DNA of 64,000 nucleotides from Polynucleobacter sp. MWH-Berg-3C6 (lineage in GTDB: Bacteria; Pseudomonadota; Gammaproteobacteria; Burkholderiales; Burkholderiaceae), in NCBI RefSeq assembly GCF_018881855.1, contig NZ_JACVPN010000005.1:1-64000 (forward strand), written 5' to 3'. A program made the translations under genes and the position numbers. Shown here piece by piece: positions 14,805 through 22,881 of this stretch. Numbering within the stretch: position 1 is the stretch's first letter; each line of letters starts with the position of its first letter. The notes beneath the pieces were generated by a model. It saw only the letters and a program-made list of their open reading frames with translations. It made no database searches and was not told the origin of the DNA.

Positions 14805-16102
14805 TTGGTACCCCAAGTTTTTCGCAGATTCAAAAACTCAGAAAAATACCCATAAACACAAGCAGGCTGTAGCACTAGCCCATATGCAAATACATAAAAA
14901 ATAAAACCCAATCGATTCGCTCTGATTTTTAAATGTTCGGATTCAAACATGCTTCGACCCGTTAAATACATCTGCCAATTGAGTAAAAAAGCCATTGGCA
15001 ATAAAAAGAGCGTCATAGGCCCGACAATCCAAAAGATACCAAAGCATGCAAGGATCAGCCCTGGAATAAAGCCGAATACATAGGCAATATCCATCAGCGG
15101 GAACAGCATATTCCACCAAACATATAAGGTAGTGAGTCTTGGCCTAAAGAAAATTAGTGGATTTTCTTTAAATGCTTCAATCAAGCCACGCGACCACCGC
15201 TGCCTTTGTTTAACGAATTTTTTTAGTGTATTTGGCGCGTCAGTAAAGGCAAGAGCATCTTCCGCATGGCCTATGCGATAACCTTTGAGCAGCATCTTCC
15301 ACGTCAGCACAATATCCTCGCCAACCATCTCAGGCCAACCGCCTAGTTCAATCAAAGTCTTTCGGTCATACAAAGAAAAGGCGCCTTGTGCCACCAAAGT
15401 ACCTTGAAATAATGACTGAATGCGTTTGATGGTAGCAATACCCAAAAAGTAATCCCACTCCTGCGCCTTAGTAATCCAATTATCACGTGAATTGCGAATC
15501 AGAATTTCTCCAGCTACTGCTTTGGTATTGACGGGATCAGACAAATAGCGCCCCACTAAATGCTGGACACCGTCCTTTAAGATATAACTATCAGCATCAA
15601 TCGAAATGACAATATCAGTCATGCATTTTGCTAAGCCATGATTTAAAGCAGACGCTTTTCCACCATTGCGCTTAAGGTCTATTAATTCCAAATTGGGGTG
15701 CTCCCCTTGAAGGTCTCTAACAGAATCAAGCGTCTTATCGCTTGATCCATCGTTGATCACGATGATCTGAATATTAGCCGGATAGTCTTGCTCAAAGATT
15801 CCCGACAAGGTTGAGGCAATGGATCTTTCCTCGTTATAAGCAGCGATGAGGATTGTTACAGGGGGGTATCGTTGATCACGCATTACCTTAGGGCGATGAT
15901 CAAGCAATAAGGCGATTGCTACAAAAGCATTCATAAACCCAGGAATGATGGCGATGAAGGTAATGATGAAATACGCTGGGAAAATACCTATTTCAGCACC
16001 AAGATCAGAATACCAAGGCTGGGAATACCAAAAAGAAAAGCCCATCCAAGCAAGTGAAAATAGCAAAGAGACTATATATTTTGCATGTACCGAGAAATAC
16101 AT
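14801..16102 (-). CDS. Membrane family-2 glycosyltransferase (PgaC/BcsA-like polysaccharide synthase)
   Basis: The processive GT2 motifs are all present: ILIAAYNEE and INDGSSD at the nucleotide site, SIDADS (D,D motif), VGEDIVLTW (acceptor-site aspartate) and QRQRWSRG (QxxRW). Two membrane helices precede the catalytic domain and three to four follow it (for example LILACFGIFWIVGPMTLFLL), as in PgaC-type poly-beta-1,6-GlcNAc synthases. It should polymerise a beta-linked sugar at the inner membrane and extrude it. No PgaB deacetylase or BcsB is nearby, so the polymer is unknown. It lies in a four-gene operon with the stress protein, a DUF1488-like protein and an outer-membrane barrel, under a probable FNR box. 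Confidence 0.88.
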   Translation of the reverse strand: MYFSVHAKYIVSLLFSLAWMGFSFWYSQPWYSDLGAEIGIFPAYFIITFIAIIPGFMNAFVAIALLLDHRPKVMRDQRYPPVTILIAAYNEERSIASTLSGIFEQDYPANIQIIVINDGSSDKTLDSVRDLQGEHPNLELIDLKRNGGKASALNHGLAKCMTDIVISIDADSYILKDGVQHLVGRYLSDPVNTKAVAGEILIRNSRDNWITKAQEWDYFLGIATIKRIQSLFQGTLVAQGAFSLYDRKTLIELGGWPEMVGEDIVLTWKMLLKGYRIGHAEDALAFTDAPNTLKKFVKQRQRWSRGLIEAFKENPLIFFRPRLTTLYVWWNMLFPLMDIAYVFGFIPGLILACFGIFWIVGPMTLFLLPMAFLLNWQMYLTGRSMFESEHLKIRANRLGFIFYVFAYGLVLQPACVYGYFSEFLNLRKTWGTK

Positions 16103-16125
16103 ATGAGTTTTCTTATCGCAAGAAT

Positions 16126-16389
16126 TTATTGCGGTAAATCATTGCTAAAAATTTGAATTTGGCCGGCATGAACATGACCGCTTAGAATTTTTTCTTCAGC
16201 AATAGATAGAAGTTTTAATTTATGCTTAGAAAAATGCTCTAAAGCGCTACCAAAAATTTCCCCTGGATCGACATCCTCTAAAACTTCATAACTAAAATGA
16301 CATACAAGAGGATTGCCATTTAAGGTTGCTAAATATTGAATCCCACCATCTTGGGCCAAAGAAGCTGGGCCAATAAACTTGATTATCAT
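16126..16389 (-). CDS. DUF1488-like small protein
   Basis: This 87-aa protein (MIIKFIGPASLAQDGGIQYL at its start, then LVCHFSYEVLED and HFSKHKLKLLSIAEEKI) resembles DUF1488 proteins, small cytoplasmic proteins of unknown role whose second half is a helix predicted to end in 'IaekKI'. The match is by pattern only. AAGGA lies nine bases before ATG 16389. It sits 60 bases after the stress-protein gene and 23 bases before the glycosyltransferase, so it belongs to that operon. Confidence 0.5.
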   Translation of the reverse strand: MIIKFIGPASLAQDGGIQYLATLNGNPLVCHFSYEVLEDVDPGEIFGSALEHFSKHKLKLLSIAEEKILSGHVHAGQIQIFSNDLPQ

Positions 16390-16449
16390 TTTCTTACGTC
16401 CTTCGGTGAAAAAATTTTAGAGATATTTCTTAATAAACCGATTGGGCGC

Positions 16450-16890
16450 TTAATTAAGAATGACAACTGGGATTGTGCTGTGCAAAATCACCTCTTGCGC
16501 TTCACTATGAAGTAATAGCCCAGCCAAACCAGTGCGCTTATGAGATGACATCACAATCGCATCTGCCTTTGCTTTTTTAGCAGCCTCTAGAATCCCGTCG
16601 GCAATATTTGGATGCACTATGTGATAGGAATCAACTGCCAAATCACTCCCTAACGCTACCTTTGCCTTGAGAAACAATTTTTTTGCAAATGCTTCGCAGG
16701 CTTTTTTATGAGCAGCCTCAGAAATCATTAAATTATTGACGCTCTCTGTATAGATATATGGAGCCAAAGGATCCGATACATAAACAAGAGTTATTCTTGC
16801 ATTATCGAGCTTTGCTAGCTTTATCACTTTCTTTAATTCTTTTTTAGTAATAACGTCATTGCTAATAGGCACTAATAATTTTTTGAACAT
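16450..16890 (-). CDS. Universal stress protein (UspA family)
   Basis: The 146-residue protein has the Usp alpha/beta fold. The N-terminal strand is KKLLVPISND. The ATP-site glycine loop is degenerate but recognisable (MSSHKRTGLAGLLLHSEAQE, about 114-133). The final strand STIPVVIL is the family's usual end. Usp proteins of this type are often induced by oxygen limitation or growth arrest. A perfect FNR-type box (16950-16963) lies about 60 bases upstream of the start, which supports that. The gene heads the leftward operon leading to the polysaccharide synthase and barrel. Confidence 0.85.
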   Translation of the reverse strand: MFKKLLVPISNDVITKKELKKVIKLAKLDNARITLVYVSDPLAPYIYTESVNNLMISEAAHKKACEAFAKKLFLKAKVALGSDLAVDSYHIVHPNIADGILEAAKKAKADAIVMSSHKRTGLAGLLLHSEAQEVILHSTIPVVILN

Positions 16891-16949
16891 TGGTAAACCT
16901 TTTTAGTAAAAATCTATTTTTAATTGTGCGCTCTTTTTGCTGATTAATG

Positions 16950-16963
16950 TTGATTTATATCAA
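16950..16963. promoter_or_regulatory. FNR/ANR box between the stress protein and diguanylate cyclase genes
   Basis: TTGAT-TTAT-ATCAA matches the FNR consensus at all ten conserved positions. Its centre is about 66 bases from the stress-protein start, leaving room for a class-II promoter, and about 106 bases from the diverging GGDEF gene. A second inverted repeat, CCAAGG-N5-CCTTGG (16970-16986), lies on the GGDEF side. Binding is inferred; no fnr gene is in the window. Confidence 0.75.
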
Positions 16964-17062
16964 AGTGCCCCAAGGTTTACCCTTGGATCAATCTTTGCTT
17001 ATTATAAAAAGTATAAAAACCATGTAGGATGGGGCAATTAGCTATCAAACACTAGTCCCAAT

Positions 17063-17887
17063 ATGCTATCCATAGTCATCTTTGCTTATTTTTGCTCTTT
17101 AATATTACAAGCAATAGCCGCTTTCGCCTGTTTAAAGCTAGTCAAAAAAATGACTAATGTCTACCGATGGGCATGGCTATCCTTGGCAGCTGGGCTTGCT
17201 TTGATGATCTCAAGGCGCCTTATTCCAGCCTATGAGGTATACAGTACGGGTCGCTATATCGCGACAGATGCACTAGCCGCATTTTTAATCTCCGCCTTGT
17301 TGGCGATTGGAGTATTAGGAATCAAGCGCTTTCTTGAAAAGGAAGGCGCAGAAAACAGCGCACTATCACTTTTACTAGCATCCGATCCTTTAACTCAATG
17401 TTTATCTCGCCCCGAAATTCTCTATAAGACCTCTAGCGAAATTGAACGCACCCTCAGAACGGGCAATACCTTTGCATTACTAGAGCTTGATATAGATCAT
17501 TTTAAGGATATAAATGATCTCTATGGCCATCAAGTCGGGGATGAAATACTGATTAGCTTAGTGCGATGTATTCAGCAAACCTTACGCAATGTCGATAGTT
17601 TAGGCAGAATCGGTGGCGAAGAATTTCTTGTTCTTTTGCCCGAAACAGATAAAGCTGAAGCAATTGATACGGCTGAGCGTATCCGTAAGCATATCGCCAA
17701 TACTTTGCATATAACTAGTTACAAGGATCCACTAAGCATTACAGTCAGCATTGGGGTGACAACTTTTGAGATTTCCAAATCCTTGAGTAGCAATAAAGCG
17801 GAGCTACTTACTGAGCTTGTGAAAAAAGCAGATGATGCAATGTACCAGGCTAAAAATTCAGGCAGAAACTGCTGTCAAATGTTGTGA
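17063..17887 (+). CDS. Membrane-bound diguanylate cyclase (GGDEF)
   Basis: Three hydrophobic helices cover about residues 1-90 (for example MLSIVIFAYFCSLILQAIAA and DALAAFLISALLAIGVLGI), with no known sensor domain. The GGDEF domain follows (about 105-272). The active site is RIGGEEFLVL (GGEEF, 184-188), an accepted catalytic form. The inhibitory site RNVD (175-178) lies five residues upstream, so product feedback is expected. The enzyme makes c-di-GMP from two GTP at the inner membrane. It diverges from the stress-protein/polysaccharide operon across a probable FNR box; TATAAA (17003-17008) is a likely -10. c-di-GMP commonly activates PgaC/BcsA-type synthases, a functional link to its neighbours. 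Confidence 0.9.
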   Translation: MLSIVIFAYFCSLILQAIAAFACLKLVKKMTNVYRWAWLSLAAGLALMISRRLIPAYEVYSTGRYIATDALAAFLISALLAIGVLGIKRFLEKEGAENSALSLLLASDPLTQCLSRPEILYKTSSEIERTLRTGNTFALLELDIDHFKDINDLYGHQVGDEILISLVRCIQQTLRNVDSLGRIGGEEFLVLLPETDKAEAIDTAERIRKHIANTLHITSYKDPLSITVSIGVTTFEISKSLSSNKAELLTELVKKADDAMYQAKNSGRNCCQML

Positions 17888-17912
17888 AAATTTATCAGAT
17901 TGCTCGACAATA

Positions 17913-19388
17913 ATGCGTAGACAAAAGAGCTATACCAAGGCTGATTTGGCCAGAATCGCTGTGATTGTGATGAAAGAAAAGGGGCTGGAGCCAGACTTTT
18001 CTAAGGAAGTTCATGATCAACTCCACTTAATAAACTCTCCCGGCGAAGACTCTGATGCCAGCATTCAAGACTTGACTGAGCTCTTGTGGTGCTCTTTAGA
18101 CAATGATGACTCAGAAGATCTTGATCAATTGACGGCATGCAGTAGTATTGGCAATGGCACTTACAAGATCTATATTGCCGTGGCTGATGTTGACGCGCTA
18201 ATTAAAAAGGATACTCCGATTGATGAGCATGCCAAATGCAATACTGCTTCAGTTTACACTTCAGCTCGCATATTCTCGATGCTGCCAGAAAAACTCTCTA
18301 CCAACCTTACCTCTTTAAATCTGAATGAAACTAGGTTGGCATTGGTTACTGAGATTGTTGTTGGACATTCTGGAGAAATTCAGGGCTCTACCATTTATCG
18401 AGCAAAAGTTAGAAATAAAGCGAAACTTGCTTATGATGCAGTATCCGCCTGGATAGAAGACAAGGGTCCGATACCTGAGGGTATTGAAGGCATCCCAGGA
18501 ATGGATGAGCAAATCAAAACTCAAGATGCTCTAGCCCAGCAACTTCGCATTAAACGTCAACTCGCAGGATCACTCCAGCTAGAGATCTTTCAACCCAAGG
18601 CAATTTTTTCGGGTGAGCAAATAGTTGGCATAGCCCAGCAAGACCAAAATCGTGGCCGCCAACTCATTGAAGAATTTATGATTGCTACCAACGAATCAAC
18701 CGCTCGCTACCTTCTTAAAAAAGGCATCCCCTCACTACGAAGAGTGGTGCGTAGCCCTGATCGCTGGGCTCGTATCGTAGAGCTTGCCAAGCAATATGGC
18801 GAGTCTTTGCCAAACAACCCAGACTCTAAAGCACTTTCAGATTTTCTAGCGAAACGCCATCTGGCTGATCCCATCCGCTTTCCAGACCTATCTTTAGTTG
18901 TTGTGAAGCTTATGGGTCCAGGGGAATATGTTTTGGAGCAGCCAGGGGTAGAACCAATTGGGCACTTTGGATTAGCGGTGCAAGACTATATGCACTCAAC
19001 TGCCCCAAATAGGCGCTTCCCTGATCTGATTACCATTCGCATGCTCAAGCACGCCATCAGCAATATAGAAAGCCCTTATACCAAGCAAGAGCTCTTTTCA
19101 TTAGCGGTCCATTGCACCGTTCAAGAAGATGCTATTCGGAAAGTCGAACGTAGAGTCAGAAAATCAGAAGCCGCATTATTTCTAGAGCCTTATATCGACA
19201 AAGAATTTGATGGCGTTATTACCGGCATTACACCCAACTATGGGTGGGTGCGCATTTTTAATCCGCCCGCTGAAGGTATGCTGCTAAAGCTGTCCAAAGA
19301 TGCCTTTATTGGCAATAAAATACGGGTGAAATTGGTCTCAACCGACGTAGAAATGGGCCATATCAACTTCATGCCTCTAATCCGATAA
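17913..19388 (+). CDS. RNB-domain exoribonuclease (RNase II/R family)
   Basis: The 491-residue product is a shortened RNase II-type enzyme degrading RNA 3' to 5'. The catalytic aspartate cluster is in LDNDDSEDLDQL (about 68-79), followed by IYIAVADVDALI and FSMLPEKLSTNLTSLNL, characteristic of RNB domains. GHFGLAVQDYMHSTAPNRRF corresponds to the conserved 'a.Y.HfTSPiRRy.D' segment. A short C-terminal S1-like part follows. The N-terminal cold-shock domains of full RNase R are missing, as in the ~500-residue proteins of this subfamily. ATG 17913 is chosen because it lies just after the cyclase stop; it has no clear ribosome site, so it may be coupled to that gene. Confidence 0.85.
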   Translation: MRRQKSYTKADLARIAVIVMKEKGLEPDFSKEVHDQLHLINSPGEDSDASIQDLTELLWCSLDNDDSEDLDQLTACSSIGNGTYKIYIAVADVDALIKKDTPIDEHAKCNTASVYTSARIFSMLPEKLSTNLTSLNLNETRLALVTEIVVGHSGEIQGSTIYRAKVRNKAKLAYDAVSAWIEDKGPIPEGIEGIPGMDEQIKTQDALAQQLRIKRQLAGSLQLEIFQPKAIFSGEQIVGIAQQDQNRGRQLIEEFMIATNESTARYLLKKGIPSLRRVVRSPDRWARIVELAKQYGESLPNNPDSKALSDFLAKRHLADPIRFPDLSLVVVKLMGPGEYVLEQPGVEPIGHFGLAVQDYMHSTAPNRRFPDLITIRMLKHAISNIESPYTKQELFSLAVHCTVQEDAIRKVERRVRKSEAALFLEPYIDKEFDGVITGITPNYGWVRIFNPPAEGMLLKLSKDAFIGNKIRVKLVSTDVEMGHINFMPLIR

Positions 19389-19493
19389 GTCTTTCAGCCA
19401 CCATAGCCAACCTCCAGACTTTCATAAGATGCTACATCCAGTCTGAAAAAATAGCCCAAAACACAGTAGCTTGATTAAGAAGAGGAATCGAAT

Positions 19494-19838
19494 ATGCCCA
19501 AAGACGAAATCGGTGAATACGCCCAAAAGTTATTAGATAGGGTCATTGCTTTGACGCAAGAAGTGGATAACTTAAGAACTGCCTATCGAATTATGCGGGA
19601 TAGATTAGATGCGAATGCACAAGAGCTATTCATCATGGAAAAAAGATTTAGTAATGAAGCAAAACTGGTGGAACAATTTGCAGCTTTATCCACAAAAGCG
19701 GCGAGCCTTACAGAAGACATGGCAAGGCTCACTAAAAACGAAGCACTGATTCAGTGCTCCGCCACATCTCACGAAACAGCAAAAGACTTGGACGAAATGA
19801 TTGCCAAGTTTAAGCAAGGGCACCGAGATACAAAATAA
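19494..19838 (+). CDS. Small coiled-coil protein, paralogue of the convergent gene
   Basis: This 114-aa helical protein begins EIGEYAQKLLDRVIALTQEV and continues DNLRTAYRIMRDRLD. The opposite-strand gene starts almost the same way (KFSEYTQKLYDTVLSLRIEV, then DNLRKAYSI), so the two are paralogues facing each other. GAGGA precedes the start at a good distance. Function is unknown. Heptad-like Leu/Ala spacing suggests dimerisation, loosely reminiscent of phasin-like or cell-structure proteins, but no family is recognised. Its 3' end overlaps the possible C-terminal extension of the facing gene by about 70 bases. Confidence 0.7.
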   Translation: MPKDEIGEYAQKLLDRVIALTQEVDNLRTAYRIMRDRLDANAQELFIMEKRFSNEAKLVEQFAALSTKAASLTEDMARLTKNEALIQCSATSHETAKDLDEMIAKFKQGHRDTK

Positions 19839-20248
19839 TTTATCGCCCACTTAAAATCAGTTTTCACGTTTACCCCCCCCCCCGCTTTAAGGGACCCTCC
19901 GCTGGTTGTTCTGCCTTGGTTGGCAATCGTGGCAGATGCCGCCGTTTTATAAGCCTCGTCTGCCGCTACTACTGTTTGATGAGTTCTCTCAATTACTCTG
20001 GGGTCATTTATCAGTGTGGCCGCCTTATGAGCAACAGTAGATGCGACCATCGCAAGCCTTGCCAACTCTTCAATACTAATGGCATCAGCAAGTGAATCAG
20101 CGGTACTTTTATCCGCTAAGGTCGCCATCTCATCAATGCGTTGATGAACAATGCTGTAGGCTTTACGTAGGTTATCTACTTCGATGCGAAGGGATAAAAC
20201 GGTGTCATATAGCTTTTGCGTATATTCACTAAACTTTTCTTCAGCCAT
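19769..20248 (-). CDS. Coiled-coil protein with an 11-G tract controlling its C-terminus
   Basis: The protein shares its N-terminal helix with the facing gene (YTQKLYDTVLSLRIEVDNLR). It then has an Ala-rich helical stretch (IEELARLAMVASTVAHKAAT) and a Gly/Ser linker. ATG 20248 has AAGGAG seven bases upstream. Codons for KAGGGV contain eleven consecutive G. With 11 G the frame runs 38 codons further, antisense to the neighbouring gene. With 10 G it stops immediately (TAA), and with 12 G after four more residues. The short forms look more natural, so the true end is probably near 19870. Function is unknown. Confidence 0.6.
   Translation of the reverse strand: MAEEKFSEYTQKLYDTVLSLRIEVDNLRKAYSIVHQRIDEMATLADKSTADSLADAISIEELARLAMVASTVAHKAATLINDPRVIERTHQTVVAADEAYKTAASATIANQGRTTSGGSLKAGGGVNVKTDFKWAINYFVSRCPCLNLAIISSKSFAVS
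19873..19883 (+). repeat. Homopolymer of 11 C
   Basis: An uninterrupted run of 11 C (G on the coding strand) lies inside the leftward coiled-coil gene. Tracts this long slip during replication and can switch reading frames; they are also where sequencing errors concentrate. Confidence 0.8.
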
Positions 20249-20290
20249 CACACTCTCCTTATTGGGCAGTCTTCTATGCCCGATTAATTT

Positions 20291-21286
20291 CTACGAAATC
20301 GATGGAAATTGATATCCGTCTTTCCTAAACAACTTCAAACACGCGTCAACAACAATAGGGTCAAATTTGGTATTTCTGCCATTTTCAATCTCCTGTAATG
20401 CCGCATCTATACCTAGTGATGGGCGATAGGGTCGGTTATGGCTCATTGCTTCTACCGTATCAGCCACTCCTAATATTCTTGCTTCACGAATAATGCTGTC
20501 ACCTTTGAGGTGGTTTGGATAACCGCTGCCATCTAAACGGCAGTGATGCTGATAAATGGTTTGGGCAATAGGCCACTTAAAGTTGATGTCTTTAACAATG
20601 TCATAGCCAGTCTGAACATGACTTTCTAATAAGCCCATCTCCACCTGAGTTAATGCAATGGGTTTAGTGAGGATCTCAATAGGAATACCAATCTTGCCAA
20701 TATCGTGGATGAGGGCAGCTAACTTTAGGCCTTCAATCATAAAGACTGGTAGGTTCATTTCTGTAGCGATCGCTACGCACAAATTGGCAACACGTAATTG
20801 ATGCTGGTAAGTGTAGGCATCTCTACTCACTACCACTTTCGTTAAGGCATCAACCATCTCATACATATTGCGAACATAGTCTTGCTGGAACTGAAGTAAT
20901 TCACTCTCAGCGGTTTTTCTGCTAGTGATGTCACGAATATTGCATTGGATAACACTCTCGCCATTCACGCCATAGGCATTACTAACAAACTCAACGCTAA
21001 TAATATCGCCATCTTTAGTGCGCAGTGGCAAATCGCTGTATCTGATATAGCCATCTTTTTTCAGTGTCGCAAAGGCTCTGATGGAAGCATTCTTATCCAC
21101 CATTGCGCCAATTTGCCAAAGCTCTTTACCAACAAGCTCTTCTTTGGTGTAACCGAGCATTTGAATAAGATAGGGGTTTACATCTTGAATACGCCCTGTC
21201 TCAAAATCCAATATCAAAATACCGTCGTAGGCGGTTTCAAATAAGCGTCTATAGCGAAGGTTTTCTTCTTGCGGAGTATTTGGCAT
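20291..21286 (-). CDS. PAS/HD-GYP c-di-GMP phosphodiesterase
   Basis: An N-terminal PAS domain (about 8-125, RLFETAYDGILILDFETGRI through QCNIRDITSRK) is followed by an HD-GYP domain (about 140-325). Key residues are all there: HDIGKIG (HD 194-195), H223 in ESHVQTGYDI, QHHCRLDGSGYP (HH 247-248, GYP 255-257) and LGVADTVEAM. It should hydrolyse c-di-GMP in response to a PAS signal (ligand, redox or oxygen). There is no membrane segment. A perfect FNR box 65-79 bases upstream, with TATTGT correctly placed as -10, predicts induction under low oxygen. It opposes the diguanylate cyclase in the same block. Confidence 0.92.
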   Translation of the reverse strand: MPNTPQEENLRYRRLFETAYDGILILDFETGRIQDVNPYLIQMLGYTKEELVGKELWQIGAMVDKNASIRAFATLKKDGYIRYSDLPLRTKDGDIISVEFVSNAYGVNGESVIQCNIRDITSRKTAESELLQFQQDYVRNMYEMVDALTKVVVSRDAYTYQHQLRVANLCVAIATEMNLPVFMIEGLKLAALIHDIGKIGIPIEILTKPIALTQVEMGLLESHVQTGYDIVKDINFKWPIAQTIYQHHCRLDGSGYPNHLKGDSIIREARILGVADTVEAMSHNRPYRPSLGIDAALQEIENGRNTKFDPIVVDACLKLFRKDGYQFPSIS

Positions 21287-21351
21287 TTAATCTATTTTTT
21301 ATGATTATGTTCCATATTCTTCCACAATAGGATGACAGTCAAGCAAACCTA

Positions 21352-21365
21352 TTGATAAAGATCAA
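21352..21365 (-). promoter_or_regulatory. FNR/ANR box upstream of the HD-GYP gene
   Basis: TTGAT-AAAG-ATCAA is a perfect FNR half-site pair. On the minus strand TATTGT (21329-21324) gives a predicted start near 21317, placing the box centre at about -41.5, the standard class-II activation position. Confidence 0.75.
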
Positions 21366-21442
21366 ATTATGTGTCTGATGGTCATTTGTTAGGTCTGTTA
21401 ATCCGCTACAAATACAGCGCGAAGTGACGACCTAAAAGATTC

Positions 21443-22813
21443 TTAAGACTGAATATCGTATCCCGCGAGCTCTAAACTCTGCTTTTCTCCAAATAGCCTG
21501 ACAGCAGCAGCCACCACATCTGCATCTAGCTGCTTTCCCGATTCACTTTTAATTTGCGCAATTGCAAGAGGCAATCCAGGAGCAAATCGATAAGGGCGAT
21601 TAGTTGACATTGCCTCCAACATATCTGCTACAGCCAATACTTTTGCTTCGGGCAAAATCGCATTGCCCTTCAATCCTAATGGGTAACCAGATCCATCAAT
21701 TCTCTCATGATGCTGATGCACCATATCAGCAATTGGCCAGGGAAACTCAATATCCTTTAATAAATCATACCTATACTGGGCGTGTTGCTGCACTAATTTT
21801 TCCTCAAACTCAGATAATTTCTAAGGCTTTGTCAAAATTTCCGAAGGGATACCCATTTTCCCAATATCGTGAATAAGCCCCGCCATTCGCAACCCTGTTA
21901 TCCGATGCTCGTCCCATCCCAACTCTTGACCGATCGCACAAGCAATCTGTGCCACCCGCGATTCATGCCCAGCCGTATAAGGATCTCTTAACTCCATTGC
22001 CTTAGACATAGTAGCTACGGTTCCTGCTAGAGATCGATTAAGCTTATCCGCCTCATCAGCAAGCTTTTTTTCGTAATTTACCCTAGTGGTAATGTCTCTT
22101 ACAGTAGCCTGTAAAACGTGTTTACCTTCATGCTCAAATGCAACGAGTAAGACCTCGGCCGGAAATGGAGTGCCATCTAACCTGCAATGCACCCACTCAA
22201 ATATATTACTACCATTCTCAAATGCTTGAGCAATACGTTGATTGGCCATCCCATCAGAGGGCATGCCATTAGGCTGATAAGGTGGAGAAAATTGAGATGG
22301 ATGCTTGCCCACAAATTCACTACGCTTAGCACAGCCAAATATTGATAATGTTGCTGGGTTGCAATCGTAAAACTCCTTGCCATCAAGCAACATAATGGCA
22401 TCTGGAGAGGACTCAAACAGTAATTTAAATTGAGAGGCAATTTTTGCCAAAGATTTTTCAGCGGCTATCCGCCCAGTAATATCACTCAAAACATGTAGTG
22501 AATGAACCAGCTCCCCAGAATCATCACGTAATGTATATCCATGGGAAATAAATGATTTATCGCCCACAGTAAATTCATCCGTATTTGATGAATGCTTCTC
22601 ACCTGTCACGCTTGCATTACAACCTGGTAAGGGCCCGACGCCTTTGGGGAAAATCTCCCAATATGGCCTTCCCAAAGCCTCACCTTCAGTCACACCAGCC
22701 TCACGATAGTAGGCTGCATTAGCAAGTATTAATCTAAATTGAGAATCATGAAAAAAAGCAGGATCCCCCATTTCTTCAAACACTTGCCGGAAGCTATTGG
22801 AGTCTATTGCCAT
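21443..22813 (-). pseudogene. PAS-PAS-HD-GYP protein interrupted by an in-frame stop
   Basis: Two PAS domains (about residues 5-115 and 125-245) and an HD-GYP domain are encoded in one continuous frame. The sole interruption is TAG at 21823-21821, directly after HDIGKMGIPSEILTKP. The remaining frame (KLSEFEEKLVQQHAQYRYDL onward, with HHERIDGSGYP) aligns without a gap to the intact paralogue next door; the stop takes the place of isoleucine 210 there. No base is lost or gained, so this is a nonsense change, not a frameshift. The upstream piece (330 aa) lacks the second half of the metal site and should be inactive. The downstream GTG at 21793 has no ribosome site. Confidence 0.85.
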
Positions 22814-22881
22814 CTTATTTCTCTGTTAAATTTTTAACTGCCTCGTAGCTCAATCATACCCTTATAACATGGCCCTTGAAG

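Noticed and set aside
21793..21823. Frameshift as the cause of the broken HD-GYP gene
   Set aside because: Both halves are in the same frame and align without a gap to the paralogue; only a TAG codon separates them.
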